Assembly: GCA_016177875.1 (NCBI GenBank)
Contig: JACOUL010000017.1
Coordinates: forward strand, 1-64,000
Length of the DNA stretch: 64,000 nt
Origin: Burkholderiales bacterium
Lineage (GTDB): Bacteria; Pseudomonadota; Gammaproteobacteria; Burkholderiales; Burkholderiaceae_D
Direction: 5' to 3'
The position numbers were made by a program, and so were the translations under genes. Under the pieces are notes generated by a model. It had not been told where the DNA came from, made no database searches, and was given only the letters and a program-made list of their open reading frames with translations. Positions 1 to 9,640 of the stretch are shown one piece after another. Numbering within the stretch: the first letter of the stretch is position 1; every line of letters starts with the position of its first letter.

Positions 1-77
1 ACCCGGGGATGCGGATGCCACATGCCCATTTCAAACAAGGTGCGTCGTTCTTCCTCTGCCAGATAAAATCGTTTCAT
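1..77 (-). CDS. Partial gene at left edge, N-terminus only, unknown product
   Basis: Reading the reverse strand from an ATG at 77, the frame stays open to the window edge for 25 codons. The peptide starts MKRFYLAEEERRTLFEMG. The charged 'LAEEERRTL..MG..HPHPR' pattern resembles the start of HTH/IS630-type transposases or orphan HTH proteins, but that is an impression from 25 residues. A purine-rich GACGAG lies just before the ATG, and the frame stays open upstream to a TAA near 136, so the true start is not certain. It is divergent from the hybrid kinase. Confidence 0.35.
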   Translation of the reverse strand, partial: MKRFYLAEEERRTLFEMGMWHPHPR

Positions 78-266
78 CTCGTCAACCCGTATCCAATACC
101 CATACGGCTTTGACAGTTCCTTTTCAAGGATTACTTAGCTTGAAATTCATTTTTTTTCCGAACGAGTCAACATTGTACCCTCGGCGCATAGGGACAAGCA
201 CCATGCCGGCCGCACCATGTATTATCATTTTTATTCCGGCATCCAGATCTCCGGTTAAATATACTC

Positions 267-2621
267 ATGCCCACCTCCTCACTTACTGCCGAACAGCTCA
301 AAGGCATCCTCGATGTTGCCGACGATGCCATCATCTGTATCGACGCAACGCAGAAAATCATTTTTTTCAATCAAGGCGCCGAACGTATTTTCGGCTGGAG
401 CGCAGAGGAAATCCGAGGACAGGAAATCAATGTACTGTTGCCTGACCGCTACCGTAAAGACCATCCTTCACGGATCGAAAATTTCAAAAAATCCAAAACC
501 GCTGCCAAGCGCATGGCGGAACGGCAAGTCATTTATGCGATTCGCAAGGATGGCAGCGAATTTCCGGCGGAAGCCTCGATTTCCAAACTACAGGGAAAGA
601 CGGAATGGATTTATGCTGCCATCTTGCGCGACGTATCTTCCCGTCAAGCATATGAGCGCGAACTGGAAGCAGCCAAGGAAAAAGCGGAAGCCGCCGTGCA
701 GGCAAAGAGCATGTTCCTGGCAAACATGAGCCATGAAATCCGCACCCCGCTGAATGCCGTCATCGGCATGACCAGCCTCATGCTCAGTACGCAGATCAAT
801 GAAGAGCAGCGCGACTATACCGAGACGATACGCGCCAGCAGCGAAGCCCTCTTGGCCATCATCAACGACTTGCTGGATTATTCGAAAATCGAAATCGGCA
901 AGCTGGAAATCGAGCATCACCCTTTCGATCTGCGGCGCTGCGTGGAAGAAGCGATGGATTTGCTGGCATCGACCGCAAGTGAAAAAGGTATCGATCTCGC
1001 TTACATGATCGAGGAAGGCGTGCCGGCGACCATCCTGGCCGACGCTGCCCGCTTGCGCCAAATTCTCGTCAATCTTCTGTCCAATGCCATCAAGTTTACG
1101 CATTACGGCGAAGTCGTCGTTCTGATTTCGGCACAGCAGCGCACATCCGGCGCCTATGAAATCCGCTTCTCGGTAAAGGACACGGGCATCGGCATTCCGC
1201 AGGATCGCCTGCAAGATATTTTCGAATCGTTTACCCAGGTCGATGCTTCAACCACGCGCAAGTACGGCGGCACCGGCCTGGGCCTGGCGATCAGCAAACG
1301 CCTGACGGAAATCATGGGCGGCGCGATGTCGGTGGAAAGCGAAGTGGGCAAAGGCTCGACCTTCACATTTACCCTCATTGCCGAAGCATCCGGCGAACAG
1401 CTTGCGCAAAATCTATTGCAGGAACACTCGGTCGCATTTGCCGGCAAGCGCATCCTGATCGTGGATGACAACAGCACCAACCGGCGCATTCTGGTCAAGC
1501 AGGCGCTACTGTGGGGCATGGTGCCCTCCGCCGCCGCCTCGGCTGCGGAAGCGTTGGATCTGGTGCGTCACGGCCACGCGTTCGACGTCGGTATTCTCGA
1601 CATGAGCATGCCGGAGATGGACGGTTTGCAGCTGGCGGCGGAGATTCGCAAATATCGTGACGCCAAATCGCTGCCGCTTGTCATGCTCACCTCGGTCGTG
1701 CACCGCACCCGCACGACCGAGCAGCCGGACATCCAGTTTGCCGCATACTTGAACAAGCCGATCAAGCCGGCCGCTCTGTTCGAGGTGCTGATGCACACCT
1801 TGGGCGGCGGCACGCCTGTGCCCGCGGCCACGCCGCTGGCCGACACGGCAAAAACCGCCGAGACGATATCGCTGCATATCCTGGTTGCCGAAGATAATAC
1901 GATCAACCAGAAAGTGGTTAAGCAGCTGTTACTGCATCTAGGTTATCGCGCCGACGTCGTAGGCAACGGCGTGGAAGCGCTGGATGCGGTCGAGCGTCAA
2001 GCCTATGACGTCGTTCTGATGGACGTTCAAATGCCGGAGCTGGATGGGCTGGAAGCGACACGGCGAATCCGCAAGCGTTTCACCGGCAAATCCGCACCCT
2101 ACATCATCGCGATGACCGCAATCGCGATGCCGGGCGACCGCGAAGCCTGCTTTGCCGCAGGAGTGGACGCCTATGTGCCCAAGCCGGTGGAGCTGGACGA
2201 CTTGCGCGAGTCGCTGGCAATCGCCGCTGCAGCGCGAAGCGCCTCCGGATCAAAAGAGGAAGCCGAAGTAGTCGATCAGAGCCGCATCGAGCAATTGCTT
2301 GCGATTCAAGACGCCAACAATCCGAATCTGCTTGCGGACATCATTCACTCCTTCGTGCATGACTCGCCCAATCAATTGCAAACCATCGCCGATGCCGTAG
2401 AGGCGCAGGATGGGCAATTGCTTGCCGCCACCGCACACTATCTGCTGTCGGGGATAGAATTTCTCGGCATGAAGCGCATGCGCGAACCATGCAAGAAACT
2501 GGAGCAAATGGGCAAACATCAAGATTTCTCCGATGCGCGCCGCGAAGTAGAAAACTTGATGCATGAATTCGATTTGGCGAGCAAGCGCATTCTCGAATTG
2601 CAATCGGGATCGCGGCAATAA
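267..2621 (+). CDS. Hybrid sensor histidine kinase: PAS, HisKA, HATPase, two REC, C-terminal Hpt-like
   Basis: This 784-aa signalling protein has no obvious membrane segment. In order: a PAS domain (about 8-125); a HisKA dimerisation helix with the phospho-accepting His at about 156 in [14 protein letters not shown]; an HATPase_c domain with DTGIGIP and [10 protein letters not shown] boxes; a first receiver (about 393-510, VDDN, acceptor Asp in [10 protein letters not shown]); a second receiver (about 540-660, AEDN, acceptor Asp in [10 protein letters not shown]); and an Hpt-like tail with AHYLLSG, which keeps the His but not the usual Lys of HxLKG. A BarA/TorS-like phosphorelay is expected. 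No cognate output regulator is adjacent. The stop TAA shares a base with the ATG of the MlaE-like gene (TAATG), so the two are probably translationally coupled. The start is the first ATG before the PAS domain; its ribosome site is weak. Confidence 0.93.
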   Translation: MPTSSLTAEQLKGILDVADDAIICIDATQKIIFFNQGAERIFGWSAEEIRGQEINVLLPDRYRKDHPSRIENFKKSKTAAKRMAERQVIYAIRKDGSEFPAEASISKLQGKTEWIYAAILRDVSSRQAYERELEAAKEKAEAAVQAKSMFLANMSHEIRTPLNAVIGMTSLMLSTQINEEQRDYTETIRASSEALLAIINDLLDYSKIEIGKLEIEHHPFDLRRCVEEAMDLLASTASEKGIDLAYMIEEGVPATILADAARLRQILVNLLSNAIKFTHYGEVVVLISAQQRTSGAYEIRFSVKDTGIGIPQDRLQDIFESFTQVDASTTRKYGGTGLGLAISKRLTEIMGGAMSVESEVGKGSTFTFTLIAEASGEQLAQNLLQEHSVAFAGKRILIVDDNSTNRRILVKQALLWGMVPSAAASAAEALDLVRHGHAFDVGILDMSMPEMDGLQLAAEIRKYRDAKSLPLVMLTSVVHRTRTTEQPDIQFAAYLNKPIKPAALFEVLMHTLGGGTPVPAATPLADTAKTAETISLHILVAEDNTINQKVVKQLLLHLGYRADVVGNGVEALDAVERQAYDVVLMDVQMPELDGLEATRRIRKRFTGKSAPYIIAMTAIAMPGDREACFAAGVDAYVPKPVELDDLRESLAIAAAARSASGSKEEAEVVDQSRIEQLLAIQDANNPNLLADIIHSFVHDSPNQLQTIADAVEAQDGQLLAATAHYLLSGIEFLGMKRMREPCKKLEQMGKHQDFSDARREVENLMHEFDLASKRILELQSGSRQ

Positions 2622-3433
2622 TGGCGCACGCATCCTTCGCGGCGACACTTGCACGCTGGTGGCACAAGACGCTGGCCTGGCTCGACAGCTGGTGGGAAAT
2701 CATGCTTTTCGGCGTCATGGTTCTCGCGCTTTCCTTGTCGCCTTCGACCTACGGCCGCAACGGCCGTAACGCCATTTCGCGCCAGATTGTGCGCGCCACC
2801 GTGCCCAATCTCATCTGGTTTACGGTGCTGTCGGCCTTGATCAGCATCGTCCTGATCCGCATCGTGGTCGTTACGGCATTGAGCTACGGCTTATCGCGGT
2901 TCGCGATCGAAATGGTGGTCAGGGTCCTCGTTCTTGAATTGATTCCCATCATCGCCGCCCTGTTCGTGGCGCTGCGCTATACCTTGCCCGGCGCCGCCGA
3001 GGTCGAGCAACTGCGCGTACAGGGCACTTTAGATGCATTGCGCCGGCAAGGAACCGACATCATCCGCCAAGAATTTCTGCCGCGCGTGCAAGCGGGCGTG
3101 TTCGCCGTGTGGATGCTGGGCGCGGTCAGCTGCGTTCTGACGCTGCTGCTGGCCTACGTCAACATCTATGGCTTTACGCCGTGGGCATGGGCGGGATATA
3201 CGCGTGTCGTGGGCCAAGTATTCAATCCCTCGGTGAGCCTGATTTTGGTCCTGAAAATATTCTTTTTCAGTTTGGCCGTATCATTCATCCCGATGGCTTC
3301 GGCATATTACGATGCGCTGGTTGGAGGACGTCCCGGCAGGGTCCGGCGCAGCTCCGGCTTGGCCGGCATGGTGCGCCTATTCGCCGTCGTACTGGTGATT
3401 GAAGTCGTGTCCCTGATGGGCAATTATTATTGA
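2621..3433 (+). CDS. MlaE-like ABC permease (lipid trafficking), divergent
   Basis: This 270-aa polytopic protein has 5-6 hydrophobic segments. It matches the MlaE permease pattern loosely: ELIPIIAALFVALR corresponds to the MlaE ELGPVVAALLFAGR segment, LPRVQAGVFA to the SPRFWAGV loop, and AYYDAL with the following Gly/Arg-rich loop to the MlaE NGYDA region. MlaE proteins form the membrane core of transporters moving phospholipids between the inner and outer membranes with an MCE-domain partner. That partner is the next gene, 10 bp downstream. The start overlaps the kinase stop by one base. No MlaF ATPase or MlaB STAS protein lies nearby, so energy coupling must come from elsewhere or be absent. 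Identity is by pattern and context. Confidence 0.8.
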   Translation: MAHASFAATLARWWHKTLAWLDSWWEIMLFGVMVLALSLSPSTYGRNGRNAISRQIVRATVPNLIWFTVLSALISIVLIRIVVVTALSYGLSRFAIEMVVRVLVLELIPIIAALFVALRYTLPGAAEVEQLRVQGTLDALRRQGTDIIRQEFLPRVQAGVFAVWMLGAVSCVLTLLLAYVNIYGFTPWAWAGYTRVVGQVFNPSVSLILVLKIFFFSLAVSFIPMASAYYDALVGGRPGRVRRSSGLAGMVRLFAVVLVIEVVSLMGNYY

Positions 3434-3443
3434 TGCACCCGAA

Positions 3444-4418
3444 ATGACAGATCAATCAAACGACACATCGTCCGCGCCGCCTCCGCCGCCCGTACCCAAT
3501 ATCGAATTCAAGGCCGCCATGCTGTTGGCGCTCATGGTCGCATTGATTGCCGCGACCGCGATTTATCTGATGTATGCGCGCGGCACATTTGAAGCGACAC
3601 AAAGGCTGGTGCTGGTCGCCAACGATGCCGAAGGCGTGGTGGTCGGCATGGACCTGACTTTCTCCGGTTTTCCGATCGGACGCGTCAGCCGCATCGAATT
3701 GGACCCGCAAGGAAAAGCACGATTGCTTATCGATGTCGCGCGCAAAGACGCGCATTGGCTGCGCACATCCAGTGTATTTACGATGGAGCGCGGCTTGGTG
3801 GGCGCAACGCGCCTGCGTGCATTCAGCGGCGTCTTGAGCGACCCGCCATTGCAGGAAGGCGCTGTACGCGATGTTCTGGTGGGCGACGTATCGGCCGAGA
3901 TTCCACTGCTGGTCGCCTCGACGAAGGAGCTTATCCAGAACCTGAACAGCCTGACCGCCAGCGGCTCGTCACTGGAAGAAAGCCTGCGCAACGTGCGAGC
4001 CGTCACGGAAAAGCTGACCGGCAAAAACGGCGCCTTGGGTGTCCTGGCAGGCAGCGATGAAAATGCTAAAAAAATGCATCTCATGATCGACCGCGCCAAT
4101 CAATTGCTGGCTTCCGTCGACGGGCTCGCGCAAAAAGCGGATAGCCAAGTATTCGGTAAAAACGGCGCCATGCCGGAAGCCAAGGCCGCCATGGTGCAGC
4201 TCAACGGCCTGCTCGCCGAAGCGCGCGCAAGTTTGAAGAAACTCGATGCAGTCTTGATCGAAGCACAGGCTGTCGGCGCCAATGTGAAAGATGCCACCAC
4301 CGATCTGGCACCACTGCGCGCGGATGTCGAGAGGAATTTGAACAAAATCGAAGGTTTGATCAATGAGATCAACCGCAAGTGGCCGTTCAAACGCGAAGCG
4401 GAGGTCAAACTACCATGA
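3444..4418 (+). CDS. MCE/MlaD-domain protein, membrane-anchored
   Basis: This 324-aa protein has a Pro-rich cytoplasmic N-terminus, one transmembrane helix (about residues 28-47) and then an MCE (MlaD) domain with the typical GVVVGMDLTFSGFPIGRV signature. The long C-terminal part is helical and low in aromatics, as in the needle or coiled-coil regions of PqiB/MlaD-like proteins. MCE rings form lipid-conducting tubes in the periplasm. It sits between the MlaE-like permease and a lipoprotein, an arrangement like permease-MCE-lipoprotein (Pqi/Mla type) groups. Its TGA overlaps the next ATG (ATGA at 4415-4418), indicating coupled translation. Confidence 0.9.
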   Translation: MTDQSNDTSSAPPPPPVPNIEFKAAMLLALMVALIAATAIYLMYARGTFEATQRLVLVANDAEGVVVGMDLTFSGFPIGRVSRIELDPQGKARLLIDVARKDAHWLRTSSVFTMERGLVGATRLRAFSGVLSDPPLQEGAVRDVLVGDVSAEIPLLVASTKELIQNLNSLTASGSSLEESLRNVRAVTEKLTGKNGALGVLAGSDENAKKMHLMIDRANQLLASVDGLAQKADSQVFGKNGAMPEAKAAMVQLNGLLAEARASLKKLDAVLIEAQAVGANVKDATTDLAPLRADVERNLNKIEGLINEINRKWPFKREAEVKLP

Positions 4419-5065
4419 GGCCGGCTATTTTCTTGAGCGTGGTGCTCACCGCCTGTGCAAGCGGCCCCGCCGTGCCCGACTGGCAAGCGAATGCCAAAAG
4501 CCGCGTAGACCACGCGATCTCCGCTTATTTTGCCGGAAACGATCGCGTCGCCGCGCAAGAATTCGCCGGCGCGCGCAATGACATGGCGAGCACGGGACAA
4601 GCGACGCTGGTGGCGCGTATCGAGCTGATCAAATGCGCCGGCCGTATCGCCAGCTTGGTGTTGGACGAATGCACGGAATTTGAAAAGCTGCGGCAAGACT
4701 CCGCCGCGCCGGAGCGCGCCTATGCAGATTATTTGGCCGGACGTGTGCAGGCGCAAGACGTCGCGCAACTCCCCGCGCCGCATCAAGCGGTGAGCCGCGC
4801 CGATGCACATACCGCGGCAAAAGCGATAGACGGCATCGACGATCCGTTCTCGCGGCTGGTGGCCGCCGGCACCTTGTTGCGTACCGGCCGCGCCGGCCCG
4901 GTAGTCATCGCCTCGGCCGTCGAAACCGCTTCGGCGCAAGGATGGCGTCGCCCTCTGCTGGCATGGCTGGGCGTGCAAGTGAAACGCGCGGAACAAGCAG
5001 GCGATGCCCAAGAGGCGCAGCGCTTGCGTAGGCGCATGGACCTCGTTCAGGGTACGAAACCTTAA
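4415..5065 (+). CDS. Lipoprotein of the MlaE/MCE operon
   Basis: A 216-aa protein starting at the ATG at 4415 inside the ATGA overlap with the MCE gene. This start gives a short hydrophobic signal ending in the lipobox LTAC with Cys14; a start further upstream would bury it. The mature part is Ala-rich and helical with no catalytic motif I recognise. By position it is the outer-membrane or periplasmic lipoprotein partner of the MCE system, analogous in place, not clearly in sequence, to PqiC. It ends the operon; 40 bp separate it from the P-type ATPase gene, with no clear terminator. Confidence 0.85.
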   Translation: MRPAIFLSVVLTACASGPAVPDWQANAKSRVDHAISAYFAGNDRVAAQEFAGARNDMASTGQATLVARIELIKCAGRIASLVLDECTEFEKLRQDSAAPERAYADYLAGRVQAQDVAQLPAPHQAVSRADAHTAAKAIDGIDDPFSRLVAAGTLLRTGRAGPVVIASAVETASAQGWRRPLLAWLGVQVKRAEQAGDAQEAQRLRRRMDLVQGTKP

Positions 5066-5105
5066 GTATCGTCGCTCTTTTTGAGCTTGGCCTTGGATTT
5101 GAAAC

Positions 5106-7817
5106 ATGGCGAATGAAAAGGACGTAACCCGCACCGGCCCGCCAGCGAAAGCAGCCGCCGTACATCACCTGACGGCCGAAGAAGTAGCCGCCAATTTTGA
5201 CGTGCAAATCAACCATGGATTGCCGGCGGCCCAGGTTGAGCAACGGCTACGGCTTTGGGGCACCAATCAATTGCAAGAAGCGCCCGATCGTTCTCCTTGG
5301 ACGGTGTTTTTCGCGCAGTTTAAAAGCTTACTGATCCTGATATTGATGGGCGCGGCCCTTCTGGCCGGGTTGATGGGCAATACAAAGGACGCCTTGGTGA
5401 TATTGGCGGTCGTGGTGATTAATGCGACTGTAGGCTTCTATCAGGAATACCGTGCGGAACAGAGCTTGAGCGCTCTAAAAGGCATGTTGCCCTTGCGTGC
5501 CCGCGTCAGGCGAGACGGCAACAAAGTAGAAGTATCCGCTGAAGCACTGGTGCCAGGCGACATTGTGCTGCTTGAAGCCGGTGACCAAGTCCCTGCCGAT
5601 GGCCGGCTGGTACTTGCCGCCGGCGTCGAAATCGATGAATCCGCCTTGACCGGTGAATCTCTTCCGGTGGCCAAGCACAGTGGCGTCATCAACGATCCTG
5701 CGGCGCCGCTGGCCGAGCGCGTCAATATGGCCTATATGAACACCTTGCTCACCCGCGGCCGAGCCGAGATGATTGTTACCGCCACCGGCATCAGAACAGA
5801 AATGGGAAGCTTGTCGCAGGAGCTTGCCGCAGCCGCGGAAGCGCCTACGCCGCTGCAAATTCAGCTGGATCAACTTGGAAAGCGCCTCGGGCTCATTGCA
5901 ATCACCTTGGTCGGCGTCCTCTCGCTCATGCAATTCTTCAGAGGGGATCGTCTGTCCGACATCGTATTGGACGCGATTGCGCTTGCGGTCGCCGCCATGC
6001 CGGAAGGTTTGCCCGTCGTTGTTACGGTGACCCTCGCACTGGGCATGCGCAATATGGCGCGTCATCGAGCGATTGTGAAGCGATTATCCAGTGTGGAGAC
6101 GCTCGGGTGCACAACGGTCATATGCACGGACAAGACCGGGACATTAACGCTCAACCAAATGACGGCAAGAGCCTTCATTTTTCGGGGGCATCGTTTTAAC
6201 GTTTCCGGTGAAGGTTATCAAACAACTGGCGACATTCGACCGGCGGACAGCGGTTTGGAATGCGATGAACTGAGTCCTATGCTGGTGCCGTTGGTTGCAT
6301 GTAACGATAGCCGCCTTAACGACGGCAAAGCAGTGGGCGATCCCATGGAAGCCGCCTTACTTGCGCTGGCGCATAAAGGCGGGATTGCCGATGAAACAGT
6401 ACATGCGGATTTCCCGCGTATCGCCGAAATTCCCTTCGATGCGGCGAATAAATTCATGGCGACATTCCATCGGACGAACGACAGGATCACCATGTTCGTC
6501 AAAGGCGCGCCGGACATTTTGCTTTCCCGCTGCACGCGCTGTCTGGACAATGCTGGAACAAGGGAATTCGAGTCGCAAAGCCGCCAGAAAATCGAGTCGG
6601 AATACGGCGCCTTTGCGGACCAAGGTTTGCGCGGTTTGCTGATCGCCTCGCGCGAAGTGCCGGCTCATTTATTCAAGAGTGAAGAGAATCTTCTCGACTG
6701 GGTCGACGACCTGACTTTCATTGGCCTGGTCGGCTTGATGGATCCGCCGCGCCCGGAAGCGAAGATCGCAATTGCCCAGTGCCGTGAAGCCGGAATTGCG
6801 GTGAAAGTCATCACCGGCGACCACCACCTGACCGCTTCCTCCATTGCCGCCGAGCTCGGCCTTCAGGGAAAATCGATTACCGGCGCCGAACTGGACGGCA
6901 TGGACGCGAATCAAATCGCCAGGGCGATCAATGAAGTGACGGTCTTTGCGCGAGTCACGCCGGCGCATAAAGTCAACATTGTGCGCTTGCTTCAAAAGCA
7001 AGGCCACGTGGTAGCGATGACAGGAGACGGCGTCAACGATGCCCCCGCTTTGAAATCCGCGGACATCGGCGTGGCGATGGGCATTACCGGCACAGCGGTG
7101 GCGAAGGAAGCGGCAACCATGGTTCTGACGGACGACAATTTCGCGACCCTGGTCAGCGCGGTAAAGCAAGGCCGCGCACTCTACGACAACATCCTCAAAT
7201 TCGTCCGATTCCAGCTCTCGACGACGATCGGCGCCATATTGACGGTATTCTTTGCGCCCTTGGCCGGATTGCCTGAGCCATTCACTGCCATTCAAATTCT
7301 TTGGGTTGCCATCATCATGGACGGCCCACCGGCCGTTTCACTGGCGCTTGACGCCGCACGTCCAAACATCATGTCGGATGCCCCGCGCAATAAAACCGAA
7401 GCGGTGCTTCCATTCTCACGAATTGGAAAAATTATTGCGTTTGGTTTGACCATGATGGTCGGAACGCTCAGCGTTCTTTATTATGGTATGCATAACGGCA
7501 GCAAGGAATGGGCGCTTACCCTTGCCTTTACCACTTTTGTTCTGTTTCAAGTGTTCAATGTATTTAACGCCCGCATTGAACACGGCACCGCGTTTAATCG
7601 CCGGTTTTTCGAGAACAGAATGCTTTGGTTGTCGCTGATCGCTGTGGTCGTCCTGCAGGCAGTGGCCGTGCATTGGGAACCTGCTCAAGAGATCTTTGGA
7701 ACGCGCGCATTGTCGCTCTCCGACTGGGCGATTGCCGTCTCGGTAGCCGCCGCTATCCTATTTTTGGAAGAAGGCCGCAAGCTCATTGTATTGGCCTCGA
7801 GAAAAATCGGACGATAG
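5106..7817 (+). CDS. P2-type cation-transporting ATPase (Ca2+-ATPase/PMR1-like)
   Basis: This 903-aa enzyme uses ATP to move cations across the inner membrane. Visible landmarks: an N-terminal cation-ATPase domain, the actuator motif SALTGES, M4 PEGLP, the phosphorylation loop CTDKTGTLTLNQ (Asp near residue 342), the KGAPD nucleotide-binding motif, the hinge TGDGVNDAPALKSADIG, and a C-terminal six-helix block. M5-M6 resemble secretory-pathway Ca/Mn pumps: FQLST and then ILWVAIIMDGPPAVSLAL. The M6 Asp is kept, but the Asn four residues before it in PMR1/SERCA is Ala here, and the PMR1 Mn-selectivity Gln is Val. The ion is therefore uncertain. It is convergent with the antiporter gene. Confidence 0.93.
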   Translation: MANEKDVTRTGPPAKAAAVHHLTAEEVAANFDVQINHGLPAAQVEQRLRLWGTNQLQEAPDRSPWTVFFAQFKSLLILILMGAALLAGLMGNTKDALVILAVVVINATVGFYQEYRAEQSLSALKGMLPLRARVRRDGNKVEVSAEALVPGDIVLLEAGDQVPADGRLVLAAGVEIDESALTGESLPVAKHSGVINDPAAPLAERVNMAYMNTLLTRGRAEMIVTATGIRTEMGSLSQELAAAAEAPTPLQIQLDQLGKRLGLIAITLVGVLSLMQFFRGDRLSDIVLDAIALAVAAMPEGLPVVVTVTLALGMRNMARHRAIVKRLSSVETLGCTTVICTDKTGTLTLNQMTARAFIFRGHRFNVSGEGYQTTGDIRPADSGLECDELSPMLVPLVACNDSRLNDGKAVGDPMEAALLALAHKGGIADETVHADFPRIAEIPFDAANKFMATFHRTNDRITMFVKGAPDILLSRCTRCLDNAGTREFESQSRQKIESEYGAFADQGLRGLLIASREVPAHLFKSEENLLDWVDDLTFIGLVGLMDPPRPEAKIAIAQCREAGIAVKVITGDHHLTASSIAAELGLQGKSITGAELDGMDANQIARAINEVTVFARVTPAHKVNIVRLLQKQGHVVAMTGDGVNDAPALKSADIGVAMGITGTAVAKEAATMVLTDDNFATLVSAVKQGRALYDNILKFVRFQLSTTIGAILTVFFAPLAGLPEPFTAIQILWVAIIMDGPPAVSLALDAARPNIMSDAPRNKTEAVLPFSRIGKIIAFGLTMMVGTLSVLYYGMHNGSKEWALTLAFTTFVLFQVFNVFNARIEHGTAFNRRFFENRMLWLSLIAVVVLQAVAVHWEPAQEIFGTRALSLSDWAIAVSVAAAILFLEEGRKLIVLASRKIGR

Positions 7818-7835
7818 CGTTATCAGGGTTCAAAT

Positions 7836-7865
7836 TAATCACCCTCTTTCTAATCACCCTCTTTC
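7836..7865. repeat. Perfect 15-bp tandem duplication at the antiporter stop codon
   Basis: The 15-mer TAATCACCCTCTTTC occurs twice back to back (7836-7850 and 7851-7865). On the reverse strand the copy inside the gene encodes the last residues and stop of the antiporter; the second copy lies just after it. It looks like a slippage duplication of the gene end. The 32-bp convergent gap contains no clear hairpin terminator. Confidence 0.85.
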
Positions 7866-9640
7866 CCGCTTGCTTCCGCGTCGCGCGCAAACATGTCTTC
7901 CAACTCTTTCCGCCCCTGCTTGGCCATGGAAATCATTTGATGCTGGTCTTTGTAGTAAGGATAAACATCGAGCAGCGTCTTAAGATTATGCGTGCGAAAT
8001 TTCTGCAGCAAGTCCTGCACGCGCGCCGTTTCATAACCAAGTTCTTGTAGTACTTTCCCGCCCAATTGCAATGATGCGTCAAAAGTCTCGCGTTCAATGA
8101 TGCTGACGTCTCGATCGAGCAAATCATAGTAATGCGTGACATTGCGGGCACGCGCCAGAATTTTCAGGTGCGGAAAATCGCGCTTGATCATATCCACCAA
8201 CGCCAAGCTTTGGCTGACGTCGTCGATTGCGACCACGATGATTTTTGCCGTTTGAGCACCGGCGGCCCTGATCAAATCGCTGCGCGTGGCATCGCCATAA
8301 AAAACCTTGAATCCGAATTTGCGGACCAAATCGACTTGGTCGGGGTCATGATCGAGAATGGTTGCGCGAATACGATTCGCCAAAAGAAAGCGGCCGATGA
8401 TTTGGCCGAAACGGCCGAATCCGGCGATGATCACGGGACTGTCTTGCGGTTCGATATTGTCGTCCGGCCGCCTACTTTGCATCAAGAAACGCGGCACAAT
8501 GAATTTATCGTACGACACCAGCAGCAAAGGAGTAACTGCCATGGAAAGCGCGACTACCACCATCAATATCGATGTCGTTTGCGCATCGAATATCCGTGCG
8601 CCGGCGGCCGCACCAAACACTACAAAAGCAAACTCGCCACCCTGCGACAACAAAAAAGCAAATAGCGCCCGCTCGGCTACAGGAATAGCAATACGTTTGC
8701 TGAGCAAATAAAGCATGCCTATTTTGATGAAAAGAAAAGCGGCGACCAAACCCAATATCAAAGCAGGCCTGGAGAGCAGAACGCCGAAATCGATCGACAT
8801 CCCCACTGCGGTAAAGAATAATCCGAGCAGCAAACCCTTGAATGGCTCCAAGTCGGTTTCCAGCGCGTGGCGATATTCGGAATCAGCCAAAAGCACGCCG
8901 GCGATAAAGGTGCCGAGCGCCATCGACATGCCGACCGATTGCATCAACCATCCGATCGCGATGACCAATAGTAGGGCGAACGAGGTAAATATCTCGCGCA
9001 GATTCGTATTCGCAATGAATCGCAACACATGCCGAATCAAATAGCGGCCGCTGAATATCAGCGTGACGATGACACCGAAGGCCTTTAACGCAGTAATCCA
9101 AGCTTGTTCGCTATTGTCATGCGCTGCCGCCCCAAGCAAAGGGATCAAAGCGATCATCGGGATCGCTGCAATGTCCTGAAAAAGCAAAATAGAAAATCCG
9201 GCCGAGCCGGCCGGCGTCGTCAATAGCTTGCGTTCCTGTAGGCTGGCCAGGGCAATCGCGGTAGACGATAGCGATAAGCCCAACGCGGCGATTAATGCGG
9301 TTCGCCAGCCGACATGCAATAGATACCCCGCGGCAAACAAGGCTGCGCTGCAAGCTGCGACTTGCAGCCCGCCCCAACCGAATATCGGGCGGCGCATGGA
9401 CCATAGGCGCTTAGGATCAAGTTCCAAGCCGATGAGAAAGAGTAAGAGCACTACCCCGAATTCGGAAAAACTCAGAATGTCTTCGACGCCGTTGATTAAA
9501 CCGAACCCCCATGGCCCCACCGCGATTCCTGCCAGCAGATAGCCAAGCACAGCGCCCAATCCCAACCGCTTGGCGACCGGCACCATGACTACCGTCGCAA
9601 CCAGATAAATCATGGCATTCAGTAAAAGACCGTGTTCCAT
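7850..9640 (-). CDS. KefB/KefC-type CPA2 cation:proton antiporter with RCK_N domain
   Basis: This 596-aa membrane protein has about 12 hydrophobic segments over residues 1-380 (CPA2 Na/H-exchanger fold, with GYLLAGIAVGPWG and LLLFLIGLELDP typical of Kef proteins). A cytoplasmic RCK_N/TrkA-N domain follows with the nucleotide-binding VIIAGFGRFGQIIG and an acidic residue at the end of the second strand. The family exports K+ or Na+ in exchange for protons, often gated by glutathione adducts or nucleotides. No KefF/KefG-type ancillary oxidoreductase lies beside it, so glutathione control is not supported here. The start is the first ATG of the hydrophobic N-terminus. It is divergent from the dlt-like operon across a 340-bp gap. 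Confidence 0.92.
   Translation of the reverse strand: MEHGLLLNAMIYLVATVVMVPVAKRLGLGAVLGYLLAGIAVGPWGFGLINGVEDILSFSEFGVVLLLFLIGLELDPKRLWSMRRPIFGWGGLQVAACSAALFAAGYLLHVGWRTALIAALGLSLSSTAIALASLQERKLLTTPAGSAGFSILLFQDIAAIPMIALIPLLGAAAHDNSEQAWITALKAFGVIVTLIFSGRYLIRHVLRFIANTNLREIFTSFALLLVIAIGWLMQSVGMSMALGTFIAGVLLADSEYRHALETDLEPFKGLLLGLFFTAVGMSIDFGVLLSRPALILGLVAAFLFIKIGMLYLLSKRIAIPVAERALFAFLLSQGGEFAFVVFGAAAGARIFDAQTTSILMVVVALSMAVTPLLLVSYDKFIVPRFLMQSRRPDDNIEPQDSPVIIAGFGRFGQIIGRFLLANRIRATILDHDPDQVDLVRKFGFKVFYGDATRSDLIRAAGAQTAKIIVVAIDDVSQSLALVDMIKRDFPHLKILARARNVTHYYDLLDRDVSIIERETFDASLQLGGKVLQELGYETARVQDLLQKFRTHNLKTLLDVYPYYKDQHQMISMAKQGRKELEDMFARDAEASGKEGD

Noticed and set aside
110..140. Promoter with TTGACA at 110-115 for the hybrid kinase
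   Set aside because: The -35 is perfect, but no -10 with more than two or three matches lies 16-18 bp downstream, so no promoter was annotated.
4100..5134. 344-codon reverse frame over the MCE and lipoprotein genes
   Set aside because: It is Arg/His-rich with no motif and is antisense to two genes with clear signatures and an ATGA coupling.
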